The translations under genes and the position numbers were made by a program. A stretch of DNA of 64,000 bases, from NCBI GenBank assembly GCA_013350335.1, contig CM023540.1, positions 868,001 through 932,000 of the forward strand, read 5' to 3'. The notes under the pieces were generated by a model, which was given only the letters and a program-made list of their open reading frames with translations, made no database searches and was not told the DNA's origin. This DNA is from Chimonanthus salicifolius. Taxonomy: Eukaryota > Streptophyta > Magnoliopsida > Laurales > Calycanthaceae. Positions 25,355 through 37,621 of this stretch are shown here, piece by piece. Within the stretch, counting starts at the first letter, position 1; each line of letters begins with the position of its first letter.

Positions 25355-25532
25355 TGTAACACCCCGGATTTTCAAGTTATAAATATTTACGGAAATTACC
25401 CATTTAATTTGTGAAATTTTAGATATGGATCTTATATGGGTAAAATGTTGGGTCTTTGCCCAATTAAGACCCAACGGTTTTGGTAAATGGTTTCAATGGA
25501 ATTAAATGGGGCTAAATTTATTTAGTAATGCA

Positions 25533-25658
<126 letters not shown>

Positions 25659-26365
25659 ATATAAGGGATTTGGATAAATTGACATGCGCATGGAGAGGAT
25701 TAAAAATAAAGACTACTATGGCTGTGTGGATATATTTTCATGGAAGAGATTGATGGAAGATATGTTGGAAAGATTTTAGGAGTTGCATGGCTATGTATAG
25801 GATTAAGATTGGCCGATTGAGATTATTAATCAAGAGGGGCGTATGGCATCTTCTAAGATAGGACTATGGGACTTAAAAAGAGAGCCAATACAAGTGCACG
25901 CGGCATAGGGAAATTATTTATCTTAGCACATTTTAAGATAGGATTAATTAGAAGGTTTTATAGAAAGGCAATAAGGAGGGGCAGATGGCACCTTCTAAGT
26001 TGGGATTAAGGGAAGGTTTTAATAAAAGTAAGGCATCAAGGGCACATGGCACTTTCTATTTTGGATTAACAGCAGGTTTTATAAGACAAGGAGAGGCACA
26101 CAGCAATGGTTATTATTTCAAGGAGCACACAGCATAGGGGAAGTATCTATCTTGATACCTTCTAAATTGGGACAAGTTGTGAGCAATATAAGGAGAGAAG
26201 GAGAGGGGCACACGGCATTCACATTGCTATCAAAGAGAGGCACACGGCATTCACACACAAAGGAAAGAGCAGCCAGTAAGAGAAAAGATCTAGGAGGAAA
26301 AGAGGATAAGGAAGAAGAAGGAATGGAAGAACAAGCGAAGGAAAATCGAAGGAGTCGTGGAACCG

Positions 26366-26371
26366 GTAAGT
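26366..26371 (+). other. Splice donor-like site in LTR
   Basis: GGAACCG followed by GTAAGT, preceded by GGAGTCGTGG. The same context occurs at 33006 (plus). Related sites with GGAGTCGTCGGATA or GGAGACGCGATATTG before GTAAGT occur at 62956 and 57501. On the minus strand there are sites at 41725-41730 and 10033-10038. Confidence 0.45.
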
Positions 26372-26397
26372 GGTTGTTATTTTGTTTAAAAATAAGG

Positions 26398-27958
26398 AAC
26401 CATAGGGTTGGGCCATGGTGCTTGGCCGAACCATAGGGTTCGGCCCCATGATTGAAGAATAGATATAATTTATGGAAAACCATGGGAGTTGGTTAATAAA
26501 TTTATATGATTTATGGGTTTTTGGAGGTTGAACTCCATGGAAGTTTATTGGTTATTTTATGGGATGAAAATCATGGAGTAATTATATGGTTTTAGATCCA
26601 TGGAAAGACAAATTAATGGAAAGAAAGAACCATAGGGTTCGGCCATAGTGCATGGCCGAACCCCATGGAAGGGTTTTGGTGATTTTAATGGAGGAACATG
26701 GGTCACATTTTTATGGATGATGATTGGTAAATTTAATTTGATCTATGGGTTGGAAAACCATGGAAGGACATTGTTTGGGTTTAATGGATTTCAAAAGGAT
26801 TTAAATGGAATTATGTTAATGCAATTGGATCATTAAATTAATGGAAGCATGAACCATAGGGTTCGGCCACAATGCATGGCCGAACCCCATGTAAGAATAT
26901 TGGTTAAATGTATGGATTTAAAATGGTAGTTAAATGGTTCAAGAGGAAATTAAAGGACCATAGGGTTCGGCCATGGTGTATGGCCGAACCCCATGGAGTG
27001 GTAATGGTATTTTTAATGTATGATAATTAATTTTGGAAGGAAGAGATTAAATGGAAAGTTTCTAATTTGTAGAAGGAGGATTATGAACCATAGGGTTCAG
27101 CCATGGTGTATGGCCGAACCCCATGGAGTTGTATTGGTATTTTGATATATGATTAATTGATTAGAATGGAAAGATGGTTATTAAATTTATTAAGTTGCTA
27201 ATTAAGGAAGGATGCATACTAAATTGGGAAACTATCTAAATATGGAAGGAACCTTGAATCATGACTTAATTATGGAAGGTGGAGATTAAATAGGAAGGTT
27301 TCTAATTATGGAAGGGTGGATGATAAATTTGGAAACCTTGATTTATGGATTTTCTAATAACTGGTTGCAATGAAAATAATTGGGACTTAGACATCATAGG
27401 GTTCGGCCATGGTGCTTGGCCGAACCCCATGAATCAAGTTGAATGGATTTATGGACTTAATATGGTGATTGGATTAATGGAGAGACCTAAACCTAAGGTG
27501 ATGGCAAAATTGTTAATAGGTGAAATTCATGGACATAGGGTTCGGCCAGGGTGTTTGGCCGAACCCCATGAACCAAATTGACGGATCATGTATGGACTAA
27601 GTGTTATGCATGATTAAATGAATGAAAGGACCTATGTTTGGAATATAAACATGAAGTGATTGAAGGCAATGGCAAAGTTGTAAATACATGCCAAAATGGA
27701 GGATCATGGGTTCGGCCATGGTGTATGGCCGAACCCCATAAGGTTTCTTTTATGGACTTATTTGGATTAATGAGTTAATTATTAGCCTAAGTATATTGTA
27801 AATAAGAATAATGGGTTATATTAGCCATGGATGGCAATCTTGTAAATATATGAAAATAAAGAAGGTAAATGGCTATGGATATGTATAATGACATTTTGGT
27901 AATTAAGTGAAAATAAGGGACCATGGGTTTGGCCACAGTGTGTGGCCAAATCCCATGG
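26398..27958 (+). repeat. Palindrome array in 5' LTR
   Basis: Copies lie near 26398-26440 (a compound form with one and a half arms), 26629-26668, 26851-26889, 26958-26996, 27086-27124, 27397-27432, 27535-27570, 27705-27740 and 27922-27958. The last has lost both CpGs (GGTTTGGCC and GGCCAAATC). Confidence 0.9.
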
Positions 27959-29019
27959 GAATTGTTTGATGAACATAGGGTTACGTATGTTGGGTTAAAT
28001 GAATGAATTGTTAATTAAAGATTAGACCAATGGTGATTTGGTAATATCGGTTGAAAATGATAAACCATGGGGATTGGTTTATGGACTTAAAATATTGTAA
28101 ATCAAGTGGGACTTGGTTTTGATTGATTGTTATATTATAAGGTAATGGGACCTCACAAGGTGTCTAAGATCGTGAGCGGTTACCGCAAGGACACGTTAGC
28201 GGTCTTTGGTAGGATTCCACCTCTTTAAAACCATGGGTTTATGTGCATTGTTTTATCTTATTTTTGATGAATTTATGTTGCAAAGGATATGTTTCAAATG
28301 GTGATTTTAAATGCAATGTTTATTTGATAAAATAGCATGTGTTTTAAATATGAGTTTTTAAAATGCTATGATTTGTATAATTGCATAGCATGTGGACATT
28401 TGCATCTCATGCATGGCATGGGAGGGATGATATGTAGCAGGGGACCCACACTCCATCCGGGCTTCCGTAAAGCACTCGTGGGGGGATAACTTGATGAGGA
28501 GAATTCCATCAACAGGATACTAAGTGTGAAATGTAGTCGGAGATCCACCACTCCGTCGGGGAGAAGTCCATCAAGAGGATACTATGGAAGACTTATTTTA
28601 TATGTTTTGAATAAAGTCACTCATGAACTTGTATTTGAGTATCTAGACTTCGGAATGTAATAACTTAGATGGTTGGATGATTTATTGGATAATTATGATG
28701 TTTTTAATTATGGATAAGGACTTGACGTACTTTGCTATCTGAATGGAATAGAACTTGGTTCTATTATGATTCCGCAAATTGATGTTATGATTCCGCAGGT
28801 TATGATTTTTATTCCGCAAGTTGATATTGCTATGTGTGAACCATTTTCGTGGACTTGGTCCATGCACACATAGGGTTGGCCAGTTAAGGGTCGAATTTTG
28901 GAAGTTCGGACTTAGCTCGCGTCGTGACTTCCCGCGCTCTATCACTCTACTCTGTTAAAAAAAAAATAGACTCTGAATTTACGGGAAGAAGCGAGTGAAA
29001 AAGGGTGGGGCGTTACAGT

Positions 29020-29031
29020 TGGTATCAGAGC
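29020..29031 (+). other. Primer binding site (initiator Met tRNA)
   Basis: TGGTATCAGAGC lies 2 nt after the 5' LTR end. It is the standard plant primer site for Ty3/Gypsy and Copia elements and is unaltered here. Confidence 0.95.
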
Positions 29032-29329
29032 GAACCCAAAACATTGAATCTTTCGGAGTAAATTAATCCGGTCTCGTGCATTAATTTACTTCGTTAGACT
29101 CAGACGGATGATAGCAAAGGAAGTACAGTCAAAATAATCGGATTATCAAACATAGCAACATAGGATGTATTTCCCCTGAAAACAAAGCAAAAATCAAGAG
29201 TGCTTATTTGGAAATTTTCCCCCAAGGACAAGAAAAACAAGTTGTTTATTTGGCAATTTCCCTAAACTATGAAGAACACAAAACTTTATATAGAAGCTAA
29301 GTCAACCGATGTTTCCATGACTTAGGAAA

Positions 29330-29871
29330 ATGCCTCCAAAGGAAGAAGAACATAACAGAGAGGGTCAGGACAGTGCAAACATTCCTGAAATACCTCCTGA
29401 ACTACGAAACCTAGTCCAAGCTGTAGTCACTTCTGTTCTACAGCAACTCTTGAGCGGAAATGGGGACACAACTCCCAATGAAACACAGGACCGAAAAGGT
29501 CGGGGTGGGGGAAATAATTTTTACCCTCACAAAAGATTCAAACCCTACTTTTGGAGATCTTCAGCCTTTACTGGTTCCATTGGAGTTCCTGTTTCCAGTG
29601 TGGTCAGCAGGGCCATTTCAAAAGGGAGTGTCCACAGAGCAAAAGATCTCCTCACTTCAGGGGTTCTCTCCGTCGTTCGACTCGATTAGCTCAGTCAAAA
29701 GGATCTGGACGACTGAATATTTCAACTTCTTCTCTAGAGACAGTGGACCATTCGAGAATAATACCCTGTCTGACTTGTGGAGTGTTAGGGCACACGTCAA
29801 CTACATGCCCTAACAACTTCTTCGATTTTGGTAATAATGCAGGGTCTTCTACGGAAGATAAGGAAGGGTAA
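29330..29871 (+). pseudogene. Zinc-knuckle gag-like protein, frameshifted
   Basis: An ATG at 29330 (MPPKEEEHNREGQ) opens a frame with a short hydrophobic helix-like stretch (ELRNLVQAVVTSVLQQLL) and a basic glycine-rich piece. Coding then moves to another frame between about 29540 and 29580. There, 29551-29871 holds two CCHC knuckles, CFQCGQQGHFKREC and CLTCGVLGHTSTTC (both CX2CX4HX4C). Knuckles bind the genomic RNA for packaging. The usual Gypsy capsid domain of about 200 residues before them is missing. The C-terminal end (CP.N....AGSSTED) is shared with the intact protein at 59827-60312. Confidence 0.75.
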
Positions 29872-31219
29872 GGAAATGTCGGGGAAAAGGGGAAAGATTT
29901 TGTAAGGGTTGTGGGAACGTTTTAAAGGGTTTGTTCTAACCCTACCAACTCTTGTATTGTGATGGAAGTTTGAATAAATTTCAATAAAGCATGAAAATTT
30001 AAGAGTTTATGAGGACTTGAGCATTAAGATGCATGAGACGGGGTCATTGATTTTTATTGAGACGTGGTACGGGTGAATCCCTCACGTAATATTGATGAGA
30101 TAAATATATAGACCTTATGAGTATGGCTTAGAGTAGCTATAAGACTATGGGAACCTCGATATGAAATACGGAGACTTGGTCTTGTAGGGTTACCTTTAAG
30201 GAGTGGGTCCCTTGCATGCCATGCGCTGAAGGGCACTCTCACCGCTATTTTGCACACTTGACGTGCATGGATACGCAGAGCTAGGTACTATTTTACCTCG
30301 TGGGGGTGATGCTAGCTTCGTTAGACGCGGTTTGACCGCCTTAGAGCTTGACTTAATCACCCTTGGGGTGAAGGGATGCAGGACAGGGTAGACTTGATCA
30401 CGTTGGATGTGGGTCTTCCACTTAGTAAGTCATGGATTCTAAGTCTTGCTAGGGGTCGGGGTATATTTGTGATTTGCTATGGTTGCCACAGTCAGGTAGT
30501 GACTCATTTGTATGTTGTTTTTATGAATAGAATATCTCATGGTAGAGGATGTGCTCTGGATTAATTATGCCCATGGATGGATTATACCCATAAGGGGGTT
30601 ATATTCTTGGATGGTTATTAACCAGGGTAGATGATACTCATTGATATAGTGGTACCAGGGATGGATGTGTATAACCGCGGATGATGATTCCCGTAGTGGT
30701 TTGGATTAATGTCAGGTATCGTTACCAAGGTAGGACATGTTGGTAGTATGATGGACCTGTAGGTCTCATAGATGACATTTAGATCTAATGATTGGGACAT
30801 GTTTCGATTTATGTTCCACGTTATAAGAAAAAAGTGTTAGTCGATGGAGTTCCAGGAGGGTGAAGCTAGAAACCTAGTTAAAATGGAATCAGAAAAAGCT
30901 TTGATGCATAGGCTCGTATTAGCAGGCTACCTCACGTAGAGAGTAGACGAATGAACGTTTTGAGCAAGTATGTGTGGAAAATATTTTTTTTTTTTGTAGT
31001 AGGTAAAGTGAGACAGAGTATATTGATTTACATAAGAATTGTAAATGGGTTCACGAGAAAAAGAGATAATATGAGACAGAGTAAATTCTGCGAGGAAGAA
31101 ACTCATAGGTTGATATGAGTGAGTTGATGTAATTAAGTAGTACTTGACAAGATTGAATAGGAACAGCGGATAGACTCGGAACTGGAAGAGATATGGGCCA
31201 AGATGTTTACTGGCGAGGT
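29872..31219 (+). other. Internal region, non-coding, conserved with the 56-61 kb element
   Basis: It starts with a GTCGGGGAAAAGG...AGATTTTGTAAGGG stretch also found at 60335. It includes GATGCGCAGAGCTAGGTACTA-like and ATGGATGGATTATACCCAT words shared with 60.66-61.08 kb. No long ORF, and no pol motif before about 31220. The short ORFs at 30054-30257 and 30376-30564 have no recognisable domain. Confidence 0.6.
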
Positions 31220-31890
31220 CATACCAGAATGGGAGTTACGACCAGGACATGGTCTTGCATTCCGAGGAAGGATATAAGTACCTTAGAGCTGCAGAAAAGA
31301 GTTACTGATTGAGACACATCAGACCAAACTCTCTATTCATCTGGGCAGCACCAAGATGTATCACGACCTGAAGAGGGATGTGGCAGAATTTGTGGCTCAT
31401 TGCTTAACGTGTTAGCAGGTTAAGACGGAACATCAGAAGCCACCAGGGTTACTCAAACCCTTACCAGTACTGGAATGGAAATGGGAGCACATCTCCAAGG
31501 ATTTTCTGATATGGTTGCCAAGGACTTCAAATGGCAACGATACGATATAGGTCGTGGTAGACCAACTGACCAAGTCTGCACATTTTATTCCTATTAGGAT
31601 GATAGATTCATCTAAGACTTTGGGTCAGCAGTATATCAGATATCATCAGATTACATGGTATTCCTTGGACTATTGTGTCTGACAGAGATAGTCGATTCAC
31701 CGGCAGAATATGGCAGAGCATGCAGTCGGCCATGTGAACAGACTTACTGACTAGTATAACATTCCATCCACAGAGTGATGGGCAATCTGAGAGGACAACA
31801 CTGAACAAAGGGTATTGGAACCGAGCGATCCAGTTTGTTAAGGTGGTATGGGATTGACATGGCATTGAGGAAGCCATATGGGAGCTCGAG
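31220..31890 (+). pseudogene. Ty3/Gypsy integrase remnant
   Basis: Conceptual reading in shifting frames shows the zinc-binding end of integrase (HLGSTKMYHDLKRDVAEFVA then HCLTC). The catalytic core has SKDF, VVDQLTKSAHFIPI, SDRDSRF and FHPQSDGQSERT, so D, D and E are still recognisable. Several stops and at least two frameshifts break it, and the C-terminal domain is missing. Integrase inserts the cDNA into host DNA. This is the only pol remnant of this element, which suggests it descends from an autonomous Gypsy element. Confidence 0.85.
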
Positions 31891-31973
31891 TCGGAAATGA
31901 GGACAGCTCATCCTGAGCTATGTATGTAAATATTTGAAACCCTACTTCACTCGATTTTCGGGACGAAAATTTT

Positions 31974-31983
31974 AAAAAGAGGG
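31974..31983 (+). other. Polypurine tract
   Basis: AAAAAGAGGG follows CGGGACGAAAATTTT, the usual plant Gypsy 3' context, 6 nt before the 3' LTR. It primes plus-strand DNA synthesis. Confidence 0.85.
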
Positions 31984-33005
31984 TTGTATTGTAACACCCT
32001 GGATTTTCAAGTTATAAATATTTATGGAATTTACCCATTTAATTTATGAATTTTAGATATGGATCTTAGATGGGTAAAATGTTGGGTCTTTGCCCAGTTA
32101 AGACCCAACGATTTTGATAAATGGTTTCAAATAAATTTAAATGGGGTTGAATTTAAATAGTAATGAAACTTAATTATAAATAAGGGATATAGATTATGAA
32201 TGTACGCATGGAGGGAACATAGAAAGGATATTAATATTTTCAATGGAATATACATTACATGGCCGAATTGTAGGTATCCATATCCATGAATTTATGCTAG
32301 AATATCTTGAGAAGATATCTAAGATTAAATGGAAAGATTTTAGAGTGGTCCTAAAATGGGTCACACGTTGGGATTAGGCAATGATATCCTATTGTTTAAA
32401 TAAAGAAGTATCTAATCCAAATAAAGAGATATTGCTAGGCCGTGTATAGGGTCATGCGCAATATAAGATGGAGTATCTAAAAAGGGTCATTGCCTTGTTG
32501 AGAGTAGTATTAAGGCAATTGCTAAAAGGAAGGAGCGCATGGCACTAAGGCAATTGTTAAACACAATGGGCGCAGAGCACATTCTAAATTTAGGATTAAG
32601 GTTGGCCATGTGGAAGTTTTTATAAAGGAGAGGGCGCACAATACACACAACAATAAGAAAGGGGAATTATTTATCTTAGCACCTTCTAAGTTGGGATCAA
32701 GAGAGAGTTATTAAAAGGAAGCAAGTGCACATGGCAATGGTCATTTTCAACAAGGGTACACGGCATTCATATTGCAATTTTAGCACCTTCTAAGATTGGC
32801 CGGTTGGAGATTAATAAAAGAGAAGGGCAGCAAGGGCGCATTACGCATACCCATAGCCGAATTCTCTCTCTTTCAAGACTCATTCTCGGCAAGAACAAAG
32901 AGAAGAGAAGGCAGCCAGCCGAGTGGAAGATCGAGGAGGCTAAGGAAAGAAGAAGATTGGAAGAGCAAGATCAACTGACAGAAAATCGGAGGAGTCACGG
33001 AACCG

Positions 33006-33011
33006 GTAAGT
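33006..33011 (+). other. Splice donor-like site in LTR
   Basis: GGAACCG followed by GTAAGT, in the same context as 26366. In this LTR the acceptor-like ACAG is about 2.9 kb downstream at 35900-35903. Confidence 0.45.
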
Positions 33012-33153
33012 AATTTTATAATTTTTGTTTAAAGGAAAAGAACCCCATGGAAGAAGATTGAGGGATGAATAATGAGGTTTTAATGGAAAGACATGGTTTA
33101 AATTATGCATGTTTTAAAAGGGATTTAAAGTGGTTTAAGAAGAAGTTGATAAA

Positions 33154-35214
33154 CCATAGGGTTCGGCCATGATGAAGGGCCAAACCCCATCAAAGGTTGT
33201 TGGTTATTTTATGGGAGAAAACCATGGAATAATTATAGGATTTTAAAGGGTTTAAAGGGAGAAGTATTGGTTACTGAATGCATATGGGTTTAAATGGTTT
33301 AATAAGGAATGAACCATAGGGTTCGGCCATGTTATATGGCCGAACCCCATGGAGTTGTGTTGATAATAATTATGGGATTATGAAGGATGAATCCCATGGA
33401 AAGGATAATGATTTATTTTAAATGGATTTGTGTGGATGTTTTCTTAGATGCAATTAAGTCATGAAAACCGTGGAGGGTTATATTGTTTGAATTCATTTAA
33501 AAGAGAACCTTATGAACCATAGGGTTCGGCCATGGTGTATGGCAGAACCCCATGGAGCTGTAATGGTATTTTTAATGTAAGATACTTATTATTGGAAGGT
33601 GGAGTTTAAATTAGAAACTTTCTAAATATGGAAGTTGGATATTAATTTAGAAAGGATCTAAGCATGGTAATTAAAATAGAAGGTGGAGATTAAATTTGGA
33701 AACCTTCTAATTATGGAAGGATGGATGCTAAGTTTGGAAACTTTCTAATTATGGAAGTGGTATATTAAATTTAGGAAGTTTCTATTTATGAAGCTTCTAA
33801 TTATGGACTTGCTATTTATGGATTTTCTAATAATGGAAGTTGATGAAAATGGAAACTTAGACATCATGGGTTCGACCATGTGAAACCCATGAACCAATTT
33901 TTAAATGGATCCCTCAATGATAGATCTTGTTTGGATTAAGGAATTGTTATGGAACATTTAAAGGGTATTTGGAGTATTATGCATGATTAAATAAATGAAA
34001 GGATCTATGTTTTGGAACCTAAACACAAGTTGATGGAAGCAATAGCAAGGTTGTAAATAGGTCAAAATAATGGACATAGGGTTCGGCCATGGTGTATGGC
34101 CGAACCCCATGAATTGTATGATGGATCATGTGTTGGAATATTTTAAAGGAATCAGTTATGAATTATTTTAAAGGGTTATTGGGAGTGTTATGAATGTTTA
34201 AATAAATGACTAGACCTATGTTATGTTATTGGTTATGTTATTAGGTATAATGGTAATATTGTAATTAAATGAATTAATGGACCATGGGTTCGGCCATGGT
34301 GTATGGCCGAACCCCATAGGAATTATTTGGTGGACATAGGGTCTATGAATGGAAAATTATGAATGAAATATTAATTAAAGATTAGACCAACGACAATTTG
34401 GTAATATCGGCTGAAAATGATAAACCATGGATTTAGCCATGGTGTATGGCCGAACCTCATGGGGATTGGTTTATGGACTTAAAATATTGTAAATCGAGTG
34501 GGTTTATGGAAACTATCCAAGAATGGAAGGTGGGGATTAATTATGGAACTTAGATTAAATGAATGGATTGGATACCATGAGTGAGGTTCGGCCATGGTGT
34601 ATGGCCGAACCCCACTAGGATTTATTTTGGAAACCTTTTATTTATTGAAGGTTGTTTAATTAAGTAAGTTTCTAAAAATAGAAGGGGAAGATTAACAAGG
34701 GGAAAGTTCTGTTTTTGGAAGGTGAAATCTAAATTTGGAAACCATAGGGTTCGGCCATGGGTATGGCCGAACCCCATGGAATTGGTTTGGTATTGTTAGT
34801 GTAAATAAATTTATGGTTATTAATTTAGAAAGTGGAGATAAGATTGGAAATAAAGGTATCATGATACACCGAACTCCATGAATAAAAAATTGTGGGTTAT
34901 GCTTTGTGTTTTGTAAATAAAGTAAAGGATACAATGTATGTTATGGAATGTTAGCCATGAATGGCATTCTTGGTAATTATGCGAAAAATATGGAACATTG
35001 GGTTCGGCCATGAGGTATGGCCGAACCCCCTCATGGCCGAACCCCATGAGTTATTTTTTGGACTATGTGTTTTGGATTAAAAGAAACATGTATGGATGAT
35101 TTGGAACCGAAGCAAAGAAAAAGGGCTATGGTTATGGACAATGGCATTTTCGTAAATAGGTGTGAAAATTGGTAAGCTATGGGTTCGGCCAAGGTGTATG
35201 GCCGAACCCCATGG
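33154..35214 (+). repeat. Palindrome array in 3' LTR
   Basis: Copies lie near 33154-33192, 33315-33352, 33516-33555, 34076-34112, 34284-34318, 34428-34462, 34582-34618, 34741-34778, 34997-35050 and 35178-35214. The 34997 copy has three arms: one left arm and two successive right arms. A reduced copy lies near 33865. Confidence 0.9.
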
Positions 35215-35866
35215 CGTTTTGTTTATGGACTTAGAACCTTGTAATCAAGTGGGACTTGGTATTGATTTATTATTATATTATAAGGTAACGGGATCTCGTA
35301 AGCGGTGCGAGATCGGTGATCGATTCTTGGACGAAAGACGCAAGCACACTGTTAGCGGTCTTTGGTAGGATTCCACCTCTTTGAAACCATGGTTTATGTA
35401 CTTTGTTTTATCTTATGTTTGATGAAAATATATTTCAAAGGTTATGATTTATATGATTTTCAAATGCTATGTTTACCTTGTTTAAATAGCACGGATTGAT
35501 TATGTTTCAAAAGGATGCTATATTTATGTTATTAAAATAGCATGTGTTTCATTGGCATCTCATGCATGGCATGGGGTGAAGGATTTGGTAACTGGAGGAC
35601 CACATTCCGTTGGGGCGTCCGAAAAACCTGTGGTGTACCTTGATGTGCTTTTCCATCAGGAAGAAACCGGAGGGTCCACACTCTGCCGGGGCGTCCGGAA
35701 AACCTATGTGGTGGGTACGTTTATGTACATGTGATGGGTGGGACTCATTGAATATTTGTCATCATTTCATGGCATGGATTTTACCCGGTTTTATATATTA
35801 TGTTATAATATATGCTTTGTACTAACCATGTGTTAGCCGTAACTGGAATACCTACTGGGCACGTTG

Positions 35867-35903
35867 TTCTAACGCCCTACTTCTACCCTAGTTGATGATA
35901 CAG
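35867..35903 (+). other. Branch point/acceptor-like segment in LTR
   Basis: TTCTAAC, a pyrimidine-rich run, then ACAG followed by GTAATCAGGGGAACGATGA. Conserved with 19550-19586. Confidence 0.42.
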
Positions 35904-36377
35904 GTAATCAGGGGAACGATGAACGTAAGACGGACCAGGCATAGGAGCTTGGAAGACTTATTTTACATGTTTTGAATAAAGTTACTCATGAACTTGTATT
36001 TGAGTATTTGGATTTCGGAATGTAATAACTTAGATGGATGGATGTTAAATATCATTATGACGTTTTAATAATGATTAAGGACTTGACGTACTTTGTTATC
36101 TGAATGGAATAGAACTTGGTTCTATTATGATTCTGCATTTTGATGTTATGATTCCGCGGGTTATGATATTTATTCCGCAAGTTGATATTGCTATATGTGA
36201 ACCATTTTAGTGGACAGAGTCCATGCACACATGGGGTTGGCCAGTTAAGGGTCGGACTTTGGAAGTTCGGACTTAGCTCGCGTTGTGACGTCCCGCACTC
36301 TATCACTCTACTCTGTTATAAAAAAAATATACTCTGAATTTATGGGAAAAAACGAGTGAAAAAGGGCGGGCGTTACA

Positions 36378-37547
36378 TTTAGAACTGGTTCTCTATTTTT
36401 AGAAAGTTTCTAGATTAAGTTTTATTTCTAGGATTAGAGTTTTGCTTTCTTTATTTAGATTCATTTCCATGATCTTGTAATGTCTTATACCATAATATTT
36501 CAATTGCATATATTTTTGTAAATATTTTGCATGTTCTTTGTGGCTTCGACCTCGCAATCCTGAAGCTATACTATTAATGCTTCGTGCGATTACGAGTAGA
36601 AATTTAAAACACAAAATCTCTTATGGCACAACAAGTTTTTGGCGCTGTTGTCGGGAAACAATGAAGTATATATTTTGAATTTTTTTTTTAAATACTGTTA
36701 TTTTTGAAAAATTCTATTTTAGGAAACTATTTAAAATTCACAGCTTTTAGTTTTAGAAGATCTAATTTTTGAAGGCTACCTAAGTTTAGAAGTTTTTTCC
36801 TTTAAAATGGCAGAAATTTTGGAATTTATCTAGATTTAGAAGACTTACTAAATTTAGAAACTTGTTGAGTTTAGAAATCTATATTTTCTCAGCCACTTTC
36901 TTCTTTTAGGATCTTTTTAATCTTGGAAAGATACCTTATTTTAGAATATTCTATTTTTCAAAAGCGAACAAAATTTGGAAAGTTTTAAAACTTCTGTCAA
37001 TGGAAAGTTTTACAATTATCTAATTTTAGAAAATTCTATTTTTAGAAGGTTGTCTAATTTTAGAGGTGTCTAATTTTGGATAATTTCTAATCATATAAGG
37101 TTTCTAATTTTAAAAATTTATCGAAACTTGGAAGGATACAAAATATGCTGTCTATTTATAAATAAATAGAAAAATCAATTTAGATCATAGAAAAAAGTGA
37201 ATTCGAAAGGTGGAAGCTCATTTGGTGGAACCTTTGGCTTCAACTTTTTATTAATTTGGTGGAATCTAATTTTAAATGTTTTTCTATTTTTAGAGAGTTT
37301 CTACATTAAGTTATATTTCTAAGATTAAAGTTTTGATTTCTTTATTTAGATTTATTTCCATGATCTTGTAGTGTCTTATAATATAATATTTCTGTTGCAT
37401 ATATTTTTGCATATATTTTGCATGTTCCCCGTGGGTTCGACCTAGCAATCCTGAAGCTATATTATTAATGCTTCGTGTGATTACGAGTACAAATTTAAAA
37501 CCCAATATCTTTTGTGGCACAAGTTTTGGCGCTGTTCTCGAGAAACT

Positions 37548-37550
<3 letters not shown>
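36378..37550 (+). repeat. About 890-bp satellite, block 5
   Basis: The TTCGACCTCGCAATCCTG landmark is at about 36547 and a variant at about 37438, spacing about 891 bp. The array ends after a GGCGCTGTTCTCGAGAAAC variant, directly at a TA microsatellite. Confidence 0.85.

Positions 37551-37618
<68 letters not shown>
37551..37618 (+). repeat. (AT)n microsatellite
   Basis: About 34 uninterrupted AT units between the satellite and the inverted LTR end. It replaces the AATCAAATATATA segment of the unit and may have grown from it. Confidence 0.97.

Positions 37619-37621
<3 letters not shown>

Larger units (their letters stand above)
31990..36377 (+). mobile_element. 3' LTR of the 25-36 kb element
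   Basis: 4,388 bp, starting TGTAACACCCTGG and ending GGCGGGCGTTACA. It has TATA-like TATAAAGG at 32621-32628, donor-like GTAAGT at 33006-33011, palindromes 33154-35214, TTCTAAC (35867-35873) to ACAG (35900-35903), and the conserved terminal part. About 700 bp longer than the 5' LTR, with a repeated stretch near 34480-34760. Confidence 0.9.

Noticed and set aside
28682..28945. Recurring minus-strand ORFs starting MIERGTS or MIECGTS at LTR ends (14624, 19713, 28682, 36055, and 37695 on plus)
   Set aside because: They are the antisense of the conserved LTR 3' end, occur in each copy, have no Kozak or domain evidence and break in several copies.
30054..30800. Short ORFs at 30054-30257, 30376-30564 and 30618-30800 as element genes
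   Set aside because: No domain, and the matching region at 60.5-61.1 kb does not keep these frames open.
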